Shown here one piece after another: positions 19,907 to 28,879 of a DNA stretch of 64,000 nucleotides. Position numbers and translations under genes: made by a program. Under the pieces are notes generated by a model. It ran no database searches. It had not been told where the DNA came from and worked only from the letters and a program-made list of their open reading frames with translations. The stretch is from assembly GCA_018666555.1 (NCBI GenBank), contig JABIZD010000102.1, positions 17,097 to 81,096 on the forward strand. Direction: 5' to 3'. How positions within the stretch are numbered: the stretch's first letter is position 1; every line of letters begins with the position of its first letter. The DNA comes from Gammaproteobacteria bacterium. GTDB lineage: Bacteria; Pseudomonadota; Gammaproteobacteria; Pseudomonadales; Azotimanducaceae.

Positions 19907-20455
19907 TTATTCTAAATCAAAAGCATCATCGAAAGCGGGTAGGTCGAAGTCCTTACTCGGATGCTTTAGGGTCAGGAAATTACGCAGCAGCTGCTCCGCA
20001 CCAACAAGCAGCATCATAGAAAATACCACCGGTACAATAGAGTAAAACCAGGCAACTTGAATCGGCAGACTGTCGGCACGTACCATCAAACCGCGCTGCC
20101 AGAAGCCGATGCTCTCCCAGAAGAACACAACGATGATCCAAAACACCATTAAATTAAGCGCCAAAGTTAACAAATTTTTGAAAAGCGGTGGCATCTCAGT
20201 AATAAACAACTCAATACGAACATTTGCCCCGACCCGGTATGCCCAAGGCGCGACTAGAAATGCCGTCCAGACCATCATCGCCTTGGCGATTTCCTCACTC
20301 CAGATCAACGAGTCATTGAGCACATAACGAAACACGATTTGCAGGACTACAACCAGGAGCATAGCAACGAGAAGAAGCCCTGCTAGGTTCCTTGCTGCTG
20401 CACAGATGGCTTCATTAATTTTCGCCAGTAAACTAAGGGCTCGGAGCATAAACAA
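19907..20455 (-). CDS. TRAP transporter small permease subunit (DctQ family)
   Basis: A 182-residue protein with four hydrophobic helices, the size and layout of DctQ subunits. The family core is recognisable in VLQIVFRYVLNDSLIWSEEIAKAMMVWTAFLVAPWAYR, reported here only by its ends, and in VRIELF. It pairs with the large permease encoded immediately downstream. The gap to the upstream nucleoside hydrolase gene is 13 bases. A short acidic C-terminal tail (PAFDDAFDLE) follows the last helix. Confidence 0.9.
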   Translation of the reverse strand: MFMLRALSLLAKINEAICAAARNLAGLLLVAMLLVVVLQIVFRYVLNDSLIWSEEIAKAMMVWTAFLVAPWAYRVGANVRIELFITEMPPLFKNLLTLALNLMVFWIIVVFFWESIGFWQRGLMVRADSLPIQVAWFYSIVPVVFSMMLLVGAEQLLRNFLTLKHPSKDFDLPAFDDAFDLE

Positions 20456-20468
20456 CTTCCTGAACTAG

Positions 20469-21476
20469 CTAACGCTCAATGAGAGCGGCTTCCAACATCT
20501 GCATAACGCCGTCTGCATCAACTTCAGTGGTAATGGTCGCTAAAGGAATACCAAACCAAGGCCCAGCGACCTGATAATGCATTTCTTTTGCAGCCACCAC
20601 ATCACCAATACTAATACCATCGGTGACAACACGAATGGCCCGCTGTTCCGTCTTGAAAAGTGATTGGTCGACGACAAAAGCCATCGCTGTCGGGTCATGA
20701 TTATAAAATCCATCGGTCACCCCCCCTTGTCGATAGAAGTCACGATAGAAGCGGCTAATATCATGAATGAACCTACCTTGTTTCCCGCCGTTGGCCCGAA
20801 CATGCGCCAGCCATTGATCTGTAACCCTCACCTGACGCGTCGTATCTGCCGGTACCAGAATTACATTCCAATCCGTTCCCAGAACAATGTCTGCCGCGTG
20901 TGCATCACCAAGGATATTAGCCGAAGCAACCGGGGAAACATTTCCCATCACCTGTAGCACCCCGCCCATCGCCACAACTCTTTTCACATGACTGGCCAAA
21001 TCGGGCTCCAGAGCCAGTGCCAAAGCAATATTAGTCATCGGTCCGAGTACCACCAGGGTAATTTCACCCGGACTCGCCATGACTGTCCTGACGATAAATT
21101 CAGCGGCAGACTCAGCCAACGGCTGCCTTTCCGACTCAGGTAGGTTGATCTCACCAAAACCATCCCTGCCATGCACGAAATCAGGTGTTGGAAGTTTTTT
21201 TGAATACAAAGGCTTTACCGCCCCTTCAGCAACCGGAACGTCTCTATCGACCAGGTCCAGCAACCGAAGCGCATTACGAGTCGCCAGATCTGTCTCAACA
21301 TTTCCAAAGATAGTGGTCAACCCAACCACTTCAAGGTCTGGTGAGGAGAAGGCAAAGACTACTGCTAAAGCATCGTCTACGCCTGGATCCGTATCTATCA
21401 GAACTTTCTCAGCCGCTCGACTGTTATTGCCAAACAACAGCAGGACCATTAGCACTATATTGCGGGGGTTTATCAT
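20469..21476 (-). CDS. exported inosine-uridine-type nucleoside hydrolase
   Basis: A 335-residue IunH/URH family enzyme that would cleave the N-glycosidic bond of nucleosides to ribose and base. The Ca2+-binding signature DTDPGVDDALAV is near residues 28-39, followed by GPMTNIALAL, the AMGG segment and NHDPTAMAFVVD with the conserved His-Asp. The N-terminus (RNIVLMVLLLFGNNSRAAE) looks like a signal peptide, placing the enzyme in the periplasm, unlike the usual cytoplasmic members. It is the first gene of the operon, 13 bases before the TRAP small permease, which suggests hydrolysis outside and uptake of a product. Confidence 0.88.
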   Translation of the reverse strand: MINPRNIVLMVLLLFGNNSRAAEKVLIDTDPGVDDALAVVFAFSSPDLEVVGLTTIFGNVETDLATRNALRLLDLVDRDVPVAEGAVKPLYSKKLPTPDFVHGRDGFGEINLPESERQPLAESAAEFIVRTVMASPGEITLVVLGPMTNIALALALEPDLASHVKRVVAMGGVLQVMGNVSPVASANILGDAHAADIVLGTDWNVILVPADTTRQVRVTDQWLAHVRANGGKQGRFIHDISRFYRDFYRQGGVTDGFYNHDPTAMAFVVDQSLFKTEQRAIRVVTDGISIGDVVAAKEMHYQVAGPWFGIPLATITTEVDADGVMQMLEAALIER

Positions 21477-21709
21477 TGCTTATCGATTACCTCATCAATG
21501 AAGGCTGCAGCAAGCCTGTGATCTTCAAACATCGAAACAAAGAAGTTTTAACCTCATTTTTGCGAAATTGCAAAACAGCTTGTATCAAAGGTTCCCCTGT
21601 AATTTCGAAAATGCTCAAAACATTTTCTTGAATATATTTTCTAGGATAGAGTTTCTAGAACACGGTTAGTCTAGTTGCAATTCCCCTACATTTTCAGGAA
21701 AGTCTGCAC

Positions 21710-22393
21710 ATGATTCTTTTTCTTCTCGCTTTAGCACCTGGTCTGGCAATTGCTCTGTATGTCTATTGGCGTGATAAACACGAAAAAGAGCCCCTGGGAT
21801 TACTCCTAAAATGTTTTTTCCTGGGAGCAGCCACCTGCATCCCAGCAGCGATCGCCGAGTCTTTCTTCCTCGACCACTTTGGCTTTGACCTGGACACAGA
21901 CACCGATCTTACGTCGGCTTTCCTGGCAGCATTTTTTATTGTTGGGTTCTTTGAAGAGTTAGGCAAATATCTGGTCTTAGTCCTGTTTGCTTATCGAAAG
22001 CCTGCTTTCAATGAGCCTTTCGACGGCATTATCTATGCAGTTATGATCAGTCTAGGTTTTGCCACCCTTGAAAACATATTCTATGTAGCCCAGGGTGGTA
22101 TGGGGACAGCTATAGTCCGCATATTCACAGCTGTGCCAATGCACGCTGCCTTTGGTATTTTCATGGGTTATTACGTGGGCAAGGCAAAATTTGAAAAATC
22201 ATCTTCCGAATCCATCACTCGATTAAAAGGACTCACAATTGCTATCTGTCTTCATGGCGCCTACGATTTTCTGCTATTTCAAAACGAATCAGTTTTATTA
22301 ACCCTCTCTGTACTTCCATTGATCATTGCCAGCTATGTTTATTGCAGCAAAGCAATGAAAGTTCATGCCAATGCGTCGCCGTTCAAAGATTGA
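21710..22393 (+). CDS. PrsW-like intramembrane metalloprotease family protein
   Basis: A 227-residue membrane protein with about seven hydrophobic segments. PrsW/CAAX-protease-like motifs are visible: RDKHEKEPLG after TM1, GFFEELGKY (Glu-Glu motif), FATLENIFYV, a conserved His in PMHAAFGIFMGYY and a second in CLHGAYDFLLF. These match the expected metal ligands and general base of the family, whose founder cleaves the anti-sigma factor RsiW in Bacillus. The bacterial target here is unknown, and no sigma/anti-sigma pair is nearby. It is transcribed alone. Confidence 0.88.
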   Translation: MILFLLALAPGLAIALYVYWRDKHEKEPLGLLLKCFFLGAATCIPAAIAESFFLDHFGFDLDTDTDLTSAFLAAFFIVGFFEELGKYLVLVLFAYRKPAFNEPFDGIIYAVMISLGFATLENIFYVAQGGMGTAIVRIFTAVPMHAAFGIFMGYYVGKAKFEKSSSESITRLKGLTIAICLHGAYDFLLFQNESVLLTLSVLPLIIASYVYCSKAMKVHANASPFKD

Positions 22394-22451
22394 TGCGAGA
22401 GCATTTACCCCATAATAAAATCACCAGCACAACCAATATAGACAACAATCT

Positions 22452-22472
22452 GCAACCTCAATTGCTTTTTTT
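22452..22472 (+). terminator. weak intrinsic terminator candidate
   Basis: A short GCAA...TTGC stem with a six-base loop is followed directly by seven T residues, 58 bases past the PrsW-like stop. The four-base stem is weak; the T-run is the better part of the signal. Confidence 0.3.
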
Positions 22473-22488
22473 GCCGCAGGCATAGAAT

Positions 22489-23397
22489 TCAATCCGCAAT
22501 ACTTTCCATAAAGCTTTCCACTGCCGTAAGCCGGCCTTGAATCCCTCCCGGAGCAACAGGGTCGATGAGAATATGGGACACTCCGATTGATTCGAACTGG
22601 GCTACAGTTGCTTGTATTTGCTCTGTGCTCCCAGTGAGTGATTTTTCTTTTTCCATGATACCCATGGGGTCAAGATACATCCTTACAGAAAAAGTCAGCT
22701 CCGTTGGGTCTCGACCAATATTTTCACAACACTGCTTAATTTCTGCAATTTCTTCACTAATTCGACTAATGGGCTGAAATGCCGCCTGAAAACCCTGGCC
22801 GTACTTTGCAACCCGCTTAAATGCCATAGAGGTATCTCCTCCAATCCAGATTGGGATGTTTTTTTGGATAGGTTTGGGCTCAAACCTGACTTTGGGTAGC
22901 TGATAATAATCACCCTGATATTCAGGTTCTTCATCAGTAAATAACGATTGAAAAATTTCCAATTGCTCGTTACTCCTTGCACCACGATTATCAAAAGGCA
23001 TACCCAGCACTTCGGCTTCCTCCTTCATCCAACCAATTCCGGCACCCAGGATCAATCGGCCGTTTGACAGCACATCCAGGGTTGCTAACTGCTTTGCAGT
23101 AATAACAGGAAGACGGTAGGGGAGAATCAGTACGGTGGTGCCAAGTTTCAGGTTCTCAGTGCAGGCTGATACAAATAACAGGGTACCAATAGGGTCAAGC
23201 CAGGCCATATCATTCGGTGCAGGGAAACTACCATCGTCGGTATAGGGGTAGTTTGGTTCAAACTGGGCCGGCCAGCAAACGTGATCGCTCACCCAGCCAG
23301 AGTGAATTCCCAGAGTGTCGATTCGTTCAGCAAAGCTTTTCAGGTTTTCCCGGCTGACCTGCTTACCCAGTTGCGGTAGATGTATGCCCCAGTCCAT
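22489..23397 (-). CDS. LLM-class (luciferase-like) flavin oxidoreductase
   Basis: A 302-residue bacterial luciferase-family TIM-barrel enzyme, close in size to the group annotated as TIGR03619 F420-dependent oxidoreductases. Visible are WGIHLPQLG at the N-terminus, GWVSDHVCWP, LGTTVLILPYRLPVITAKQLATLD, GAGIGWMKEE and PIWIGGDTSMAFKRVAKYGQGF. The cofactor may be F420 or FMN; no F420 synthesis gene is in view. GAGGG lies four bases before the ATG. It is probably monocistronic and converges with the PrsW-like gene. Confidence 0.86.
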   Translation of the reverse strand: MDWGIHLPQLGKQVSRENLKSFAERIDTLGIHSGWVSDHVCWPAQFEPNYPYTDDGSFPAPNDMAWLDPIGTLLFVSACTENLKLGTTVLILPYRLPVITAKQLATLDVLSNGRLILGAGIGWMKEEAEVLGMPFDNRGARSNEQLEIFQSLFTDEEPEYQGDYYQLPKVRFEPKPIQKNIPIWIGGDTSMAFKRVAKYGQGFQAAFQPISRISEEIAEIKQCCENIGRDPTELTFSVRMYLDPMGIMEKEKSLTGSTEQIQATVAQFESIGVSHILIDPVAPGGIQGRLTAVESFMESIAD

Positions 23398-23582
23398 TGT
23401 TGCCCTCTATTCACTGATTGCTGTATTTCAAGATACGTTGCCCTGGGCAGGCACACAAGTCGGCAAAAAAAATTGCGCACTCGGAAATCATTCAACCTGC
23501 TAGTCCCCTTCAATTACCATGAAAACCAGAATCTCGAACTATCCGCATCCTGCCACGGTCTGGGACGTTGTAGGCACCAATC

Positions 23583-24086
23583 TCAGTTAACAGTGACACC
23601 TGTGATACTGAGATAAGCCCCATCAGAATTCCGTTCTACGGGATGAACCTCGATTACCGCATCAGGATGAATTCCCCCCAGGATATGGGGGAATAACTCG
23701 TCATCGGCACCAACAAAGTCAGGTTGAATATCTCCTACTGGAGCAGTCCCTTCAAATACGGTTCGCACACCGGTATCGGCAAGACTCTGCACTGTCATCT
23801 TCAGGCACAACCAATTCCCTTTCACATCCGGATAAAAATGGTTGGCTACCGCTAACAGTTTTTCTGGATTGGAGGTTCCGTGGGTAAACCCATCCTGATC
23901 ATAAGTTGGGGGAAAGTACACCGTGCCCGTTGCCTTTGCCTGTTGCCAAAATTTTTCCTGAATCAAATGAAATACAAAAGGATGTTGAGTTGGGTTCATA
24001 TCGGTTTCTGCATAGGTGGGATTAGAATAAAAACTGACTAGAACAACCGTTAGTAGCAAACATGCCAGCGAATAACCTACTTTCAT
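23583..24086 (-). CDS. exported DUF952-like protein
   Basis: A 167-residue protein with a signal peptide (VGYSLACLLLTVVLVSFYSNPTYA). The mature part matches the layout of DUF952 proteins: FHLIQEKFWQQAKATG, then DGFTHGTSNPEKLLAVANHFY, a short strand LCLKMTV and late FPHILGGIHPDAVIEVHPV. DUF952 is a small fold of unknown function, usually cytoplasmic and about 110 residues, so the exported form here is less usual. The ATG at 24086 has GAGG six bases upstream, better than one four codons earlier. Confidence 0.75.
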   Translation of the reverse strand: MKVGYSLACLLLTVVLVSFYSNPTYAETDMNPTQHPFVFHLIQEKFWQQAKATGTVYFPPTYDQDGFTHGTSNPEKLLAVANHFYPDVKGNWLCLKMTVQSLADTGVRTVFEGTAPVGDIQPDFVGADDELFPHILGGIHPDAVIEVHPVERNSDGAYLSITGVTVN

Positions 24087-24444
24087 TTTTGTCCTCACTT
24101 AATCACCCAGTCGATAAAATACTAACACATGATAAATAGGGGAAAAGCAGTTTGTTACACTGAAAAAATCATCCTGGCCAATGGCAAGCTGCACTCACCC
24201 CAGGATCTGTTCCAACAGATTCGACCTGATAAGATCTAAATGCGGCGTACTCTTTAAAAGGACATTAATACGCCGCATCTGTTGCTGCGATATCCAGGCG
24301 ATCTGCCAAGCTGGTAGCGACTGCTCAGTAAACCAAACAACCGACTAAACCAGCATTTCGAGCAAGACTGAGATTTCCACCATATCCGAAAACTGAGGTA
24401 TAGTTCAGCCTTCACATTCAAACCAGCGCTAACAGGAGTTTAAA
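24087..24444. other. intergenic region between divergent genes
   Basis: About 360 bases between the DUF952-like gene and the arylsulfotransferase-like gene. It contains the inverted repeat listed at 24240-24278. A ribosome site (CAGGAG) sits about seven bases before the ATG at 24445. Confidence 0.4.
24240..24278. repeat. 10-bp inverted repeat in a divergent promoter region
   Basis: ATGCGGCGTA (24240-24249) and TACGCCGCAT (24269-24278) are perfect inverted copies separated by 19 bases. It may be a two-site operator or an RNA hairpin. There is no T-run after it. Confidence 0.5.
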
Positions 24445-25590
24445 ATGGGATGGTCAATTAGTCGGCCAACAGGTCTCACTTTTCATAAACCCGGACTGTC
24501 TACAAAAGGCTATACCTTACTAACACCCCATGGTGATCAGTCCACTTATCTGATCGATATGGCGGGCCGGGTAGTTCATCGCTGGGTGTTCAATCATATC
24601 CGACCAGGATACGGTAGATTACTCAACAACGGTAACCTGTTAATGACCGGTTCGGATATAGATCTTCCGGCCGCACCCAAGGATGAACCGACAAAAGCGC
24701 CATTGCCCTTTGAACAACACGTCACTCGTCTCGGCGGCTATCACACGACGCTTTGTGAAGTTAACTGGCAGGGTGATATCGTCTGGGAATATGAAAATCG
24801 AAGCCAGCACCATGATTTCTTTCGATTCGCTAACGGTAATACCATGGTGCCAGAATGGGTTGAACTGCCAGAGAACCTGCACAAGGAAGTCCGTGGTGGC
24901 TACAAGATGCCAAGAGAGAGACTACCTCGTCTGCTAGGGGATGACCTCGTCGAAGTCGATAAAGAAGGTAAAGAAGTCAGGCGAATCCATACCTGGAAGC
25001 TGCTAGATCCTGTCAAGGATCCAATATCCCCAAGCACACGTCGATGGGAATGGACTCATCTCAACGGGATTGATATCAACGACAAAGGTGAAATCGTATT
25101 TTCAGCTCGTAATACTGATCGCGTTGCCATCATTAACGCTGCAGCAACTGAGATAACCTGGAAGTTCAATCGTAGCCATGGTCAACACAACCCAACCTGG
25201 GTCGGCGATAATATCCAGATTTTTGACAATGGCGATTCTTCTTCGTCACGAGTAATCGAAGTTAATCCTGATAACGATGAAATTGTCTGGACTTATCACG
25301 GCGTACCCTTCCAGCAGTTTTACAGTGGACATATTTCCGGCGCATCTCGCCTGGCATCAGGCAATACACTGATATGTGAAGGCACCAGCGGGCGGATTTT
25401 TGAAGTTAACAAAGCCAGGGATGTCGTCTGGGAATGGATTAATCCTTTCGTCAATAACAACAAACGCGGCGAGGCAACCGTCAGTATTTATCGGGCGCAT
25501 CGATACTCCGTAGATCACCCGGCTTTAACAGATAAGGATTTGGACCCTGGACAACACGGCAATTTGAACCGCATCAATGGCTTAATTTAA
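24445..25590 (+). CDS. arylsulfotransferase (ASST-like) family protein
   Basis: A 381-residue beta-propeller-like protein of the ASST/ASST_2 type. Repeated blades are visible: LIDMAGRVVHRW, LLNNGNLLMTGSD, EVNWQGDIVWEYE, HHDFFRFANGNTMV, ELDWTHLNGID-like WEWTHLNGIDIN, GQHNPTW and ASGNTLICEGTSGRIFEV. PAPS-independent arylsulfotransferases move sulfate between phenols using a catalytic His, but many ASST_2 proteins have no proven activity. No signal peptide is visible, in contrast to the periplasmic E. coli enzyme. The start has CAGGAG upstream. The next gene, an alpha/beta hydrolase, follows 32 bases after the stop and is probably co-transcribed. Confidence 0.82.
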   Translation: MGWSISRPTGLTFHKPGLSTKGYTLLTPHGDQSTYLIDMAGRVVHRWVFNHIRPGYGRLLNNGNLLMTGSDIDLPAAPKDEPTKAPLPFEQHVTRLGGYHTTLCEVNWQGDIVWEYENRSQHHDFFRFANGNTMVPEWVELPENLHKEVRGGYKMPRERLPRLLGDDLVEVDKEGKEVRRIHTWKLLDPVKDPISPSTRRWEWTHLNGIDINDKGEIVFSARNTDRVAIINAAATEITWKFNRSHGQHNPTWVGDNIQIFDNGDSSSSRVIEVNPDNDEIVWTYHGVPFQQFYSGHISGASRLASGNTLICEGTSGRIFEVNKARDVVWEWINPFVNNNKRGEATVSIYRAHRYSVDHPALTDKDLDPGQHGNLNRINGLI

Positions 25591-25622
25591 TAGCACCTAT
25601 CACCGACTACGAGGTCAGCACT

Positions 25623-26732
25623 ATGACGGCATACAATCCATTTCAAAGGGGGCCACATCCGGTTGGCACCCGTCAATTCGAGTGGACTGATACTAAACGA
25701 GACTGCAGTATGCCAGTAGATATATGGTATCCAGCAACTTCAGAATATCAAGGACAGGACCTTGACCCAAACATCCAGGACAAGTTTGAGATAGTCCCCG
25801 GATTAGGTGCATCGAGTCAACAAGCTGTTAAGGATGCCCGCGCAAAGTCTGATCCAAGCCCGCTCATTATCTTCTCCCACGGTTTTGGCGGAGAACGACG
25901 CCAATCGACTTTTTTCTATTGTCATCTGGCCAGTCATGGCTATGTGGTAGCGGCAATGGATCATGTCGGAAATACCACTGCTAATCTAATCTCTGGCGAG
26001 GCTGCAGCCGGCGAAGCCGCCGTAATAGAACGTTTTATCGACAGCCGACCTGCTGATGCCAGCTTTGTCATTGATCAGATGTTAGCCGGTAAATCAGGGC
26101 TGCAGGTCATAGAAGATCAGGTAGGCATGTCTGGCCACAGTTTTGGCGGCTGGACCACCCTGAAAACACTTGAAACAGACCATCGAATAAAAGCGGCACT
26201 GCCTCTGGCGCCAGCTGGGGGCGGCACAGCCCTGGATACAGACAATGCTATGGCAAAGTCCTTAAACTTTACCTGGCAAAGGCGAGTGCCGGTACTTTAT
26301 CTGGTCGCTGAATTAGATTCGATCCTGCCACTCGAGGGAATGCAGGATCTTTACGATCGGAGTCCGGAACCCAGAGCAAGCGTTGTTCTCTTAAAAGGCG
26401 ATCACTTCCATTTCAACGATAACATCGCCCAATCCCATGATGGCTTCAAAATGATAATGGGAGGTATGGCCTCAACCATGGATGGCCAAGAGAGTATAGC
26501 CCTGCAGGAAATGCTGGCCAAGATGAAACCATCCTCAGAACTGGTACCGGCAGAGCATGCCTATGACCTCATTAACGGTTTAGGGTTAGCTCACTTCGAT
26601 GCTGAACTAAAAGGCGTTAAGGAGGCAAGTCACTTTCTATCCAGTAACCTGGCACTGACATTGGCCGACCGATCCATCGCCGTCTCCATGCTGTCAAAGC
26701 AGGAAATTCATCATAAGGCATCCCTAGAGTAA
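25623..26732 (+). CDS. alpha/beta hydrolase, platelet-activating-factor acetylhydrolase-like
   Basis: A 369-residue esterase. The oxyanion segment LIIFSHGFGGERRQSTFF comes before the nucleophile elbow GMSGHSFGGWT; a candidate Asp is in VAELDSILPLEG and the His in KGDHFHFND. The order and spacing fit PAF-acetylhydrolase/dienelactone-hydrolase-like enzymes. The N-terminus (FQRGPHPVGTRQFEWTD) is also typical of that group. It is cytoplasmic, with no signal peptide. It lies 32 bases after the ASST-like gene and 66 bases before the FAD oxidoreductase start, so the three probably form one transcript. The substrate is unknown. Confidence 0.85.
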   Translation: MTAYNPFQRGPHPVGTRQFEWTDTKRDCSMPVDIWYPATSEYQGQDLDPNIQDKFEIVPGLGASSQQAVKDARAKSDPSPLIIFSHGFGGERRQSTFFYCHLASHGYVVAAMDHVGNTTANLISGEAAAGEAAVIERFIDSRPADASFVIDQMLAGKSGLQVIEDQVGMSGHSFGGWTTLKTLETDHRIKAALPLAPAGGGTALDTDNAMAKSLNFTWQRRVPVLYLVAELDSILPLEGMQDLYDRSPEPRASVVLLKGDHFHFNDNIAQSHDGFKMIMGGMASTMDGQESIALQEMLAKMKPSSELVPAEHAYDLINGLGLAHFDAELKGVKEASHFLSSNLALTLADRSIAVSMLSKQEIHHKASLE

Positions 26733-26798
26733 GCAGGTAGAGTTGCTGAAGGCGATATTGGCCCACCCTTGTCGATCATTCAAATGCAGGTACGAACC

Positions 26799-28160
26799 AT
26801 GCGATTCATAACCGAACCGGCACGGGAAACACCCGTCATCCTCTCTACTGACGTCCTCGTGGTAGGCAGCGGCCCAGCTGGCCTGGCAGCAGCCATTGCC
26901 TCGGCTCGAGCAGGTGCAGAAACAACCCTGCTGGAACGCTACGGATGTTTCGGTGGCAACATTACCCAGGTCGGCGTGGAAGGGTTTGCCTGGTATCGCC
27001 ATGAACAGACGGTTGATTGCGAGGGCATCGGTATTGAATTTGAACAGCGCGCCAAAACCATGGGGGCTGCTATGCCCGAACCCCAATCAGATAGCCATTC
27101 GCTGGACGGTGAAGCCTTCAAATACGTCGCTGACCAATTGGTACTTGAAGCAGGCATCAGGCCGATGCTGCATCGCAGTGTCGTTGCGACAATCGTCAAC
27201 AAAGGCGTCGTCGAGGGTGTCATTGTCGAAGGCAAATCCGGTCGCGAAGCTATATTAGCTCAAAGGATAATCGATGCTACCGGTGATGCTGATATAGCAA
27301 CAATGTCAGGAGCGCTGGTTCGCAAGACACCCATAGAACATATGATGGCCGCGTCGGTGATGTTTTCCATGACCGGTGTTGATAAAACCCGGTTTATTGA
27401 CGGCGTTAAAGCTGACCCGCAAACCTATGCTGATTGGGCCGGGGGCGAGTGGTCCATTGAGACTACGGGCAAGGAGGATAAGATGTTTTCACCCTTCTTG
27501 AGGAAACCTTTTCAGCAAGCCATTAAAGCAGGCTATATACCTGAGAACCTGAACACCATCTGTGGCACCTGGGGAACTGCATCCGACCAGGGTGATCTGA
27601 CCTATTTAAATCTTGTCCACCTTGCCGGCATAGACGGCACCAATGCCGACCACCTGACTCAAGGTGAAATGCAGGGACGAAAACAAGCCATGATGGCAGT
27701 CGATGCGTTGCGTCGATATTCGCCCGGTTGTGAAGATGCCAAATTACGCAACTTCGGTATGACCCTGGGGATAAGAGATACCCGCAAGATTGATGCCCAA
27801 TACAACATGACGGCTACCGACGTTCGCGAGCAGGGGCGATTTGACGACAGTATCGGCATATTCCCCGAATTTATCGATGGCTACGGCATCCTTATCCTGC
27901 CAACTACAGGTCGTTACTTCCAGCTACCTTACCGGGCTATGTTACCCAAAGGCATTAATAATCTACTGGTGACAGGCAGAAGCACAGGCGGAGACCGGGA
28001 CTCTCATGCGGCAGTACGCAATATGATGTGCTGCGCCGTCAATGGCCAGGGGGCTGGTGTCGCTGCAGCAGTATCGCTCCAGACGGACACCCCCTTCTGT
28101 GAGGTTAATATTGCCGACGTTCAACGGCAACTTAGCAAGCAAGGCGCACGCATAAGCTGA
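26799..28160 (+). CDS. FAD-dependent oxidoreductase (FAD_oxidored family)
   Basis: A 453-residue flavoprotein with VLVVGSGPAGLAAAIASARAG near residue 18 and ERYGCFGGN after it, typical of the FAD-dependent oxidoreductases with a succinate-dehydrogenase-like FAD domain. RIIDATGDADIA and, near the end, LLVTGRSTGGDRDSHAAVRNM contribute the rest of the FAD pocket. The substrate is unknown. I selected the ATG at 26799, with an AGG eight bases upstream; ATG 26784 and TTG 26769 are in-frame alternatives. It is the third gene of the ASST-hydrolase-FAD set. Confidence 0.83.
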   Translation: MRFITEPARETPVILSTDVLVVGSGPAGLAAAIASARAGAETTLLERYGCFGGNITQVGVEGFAWYRHEQTVDCEGIGIEFEQRAKTMGAAMPEPQSDSHSLDGEAFKYVADQLVLEAGIRPMLHRSVVATIVNKGVVEGVIVEGKSGREAILAQRIIDATGDADIATMSGALVRKTPIEHMMAASVMFSMTGVDKTRFIDGVKADPQTYADWAGGEWSIETTGKEDKMFSPFLRKPFQQAIKAGYIPENLNTICGTWGTASDQGDLTYLNLVHLAGIDGTNADHLTQGEMQGRKQAMMAVDALRRYSPGCEDAKLRNFGMTLGIRDTRKIDAQYNMTATDVREQGRFDDSIGIFPEFIDGYGILILPTTGRYFQLPYRAMLPKGINNLLVTGRSTGGDRDSHAAVRNMMCCAVNGQGAGVAAAVSLQTDTPFCEVNIADVQRQLSKQGARIS

Positions 28161-28208
28161 GCAGACCGAGATCAGGACAGCGACCAGAAAGCCCCATTAT
28201 TTTAGTTT

Positions 28209-28688
28209 CTAATCGCTTTCAGGAAACCAGTACGCCAGATATTCAGCATACATGACGTAATCATCCAGGCCTTGGGCTTCAATCTGGTGGCAGGTTTTCA
28301 GTAACACTTGCCCGTCACTCTTATCCGTGACCGCAAGCAGACTCACGTGTGAGCGTAGTTTCACCCCTTGACCTATGACAACGGGTTGCAGTATTCGCAC
28401 CTTGTCTAAACCATAGTTGAGAGAATGTGAGGCATCCTGCGGTTTTGATACTGCATCTTCAAAAAAATGAGAGAGCAGAGATACCATATGAAAGCCATGA
28501 ATCAGGGTGCCTCCATAAGGGCCCTTCTGCGCTGACTCAGGGTCACAGTGCCCTGGCTTACGCCACCTTGATACCTCGCCAAAAATATTAACTTGTACCT
28601 GGTCAATAGATACCCATTGGCTGATTCCCAAACTGGAGCCGATGAATTCTTTGGCATTCGCTAGCAGCAATGATTTTCTGGTAGTCAT
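28209..28688 (-). CDS. MaoC-like hotdog protein with altered catalytic dyad
   Basis: A 159-residue single-hotdog protein of the MaoC/R-hydratase type. The C-terminal half of the active loop, HCDPESA followed by YGGTLIHGFHMVSLL, is characteristic. In R-specific enoyl-CoA hydratases an Asp sits five residues before the His; here that position is Trp42 (His47 is kept), so ordinary hydratase chemistry is doubtful. The ATG at 28688 has GGGGAG at a spacing of five; an upstream in-frame ATG has none. It converges with the FAD oxidoreductase gene. Confidence 0.8.
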   Translation of the reverse strand: MTTRKSLLLANAKEFIGSSLGISQWVSIDQVQVNIFGEVSRWRKPGHCDPESAQKGPYGGTLIHGFHMVSLLSHFFEDAVSKPQDASHSLNYGLDKVRILQPVVIGQGVKLRSHVSLLAVTDKSDGQVLLKTCHQIEAQGLDDYVMYAEYLAYWFPESD

Positions 28689-28879
28689 TTTTACTCCCCA
28701 AGGTAGCCCGGAATAACTCAGAGAAAACCACAAAGCCCAGGCCTATTTCAAGCGAATAGGAACAATTGCAGCAAATTTAGGTAGCGCTTAACCCTTCAAA
28801 TAATAGTCGGTTGATTGTAATTTCTGATTCCAGGCCTACACTGCAATTTAATCATCGCAGCAATTAAAGGAACCCAATC

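Noticed and set aside
28560..28620. frameshift explaining the missing Asp in the MaoC-like protein
   Set aside because: Neighbouring frames do not restore the usual Asp-x4-His motif, and the gene is otherwise intact at normal length.
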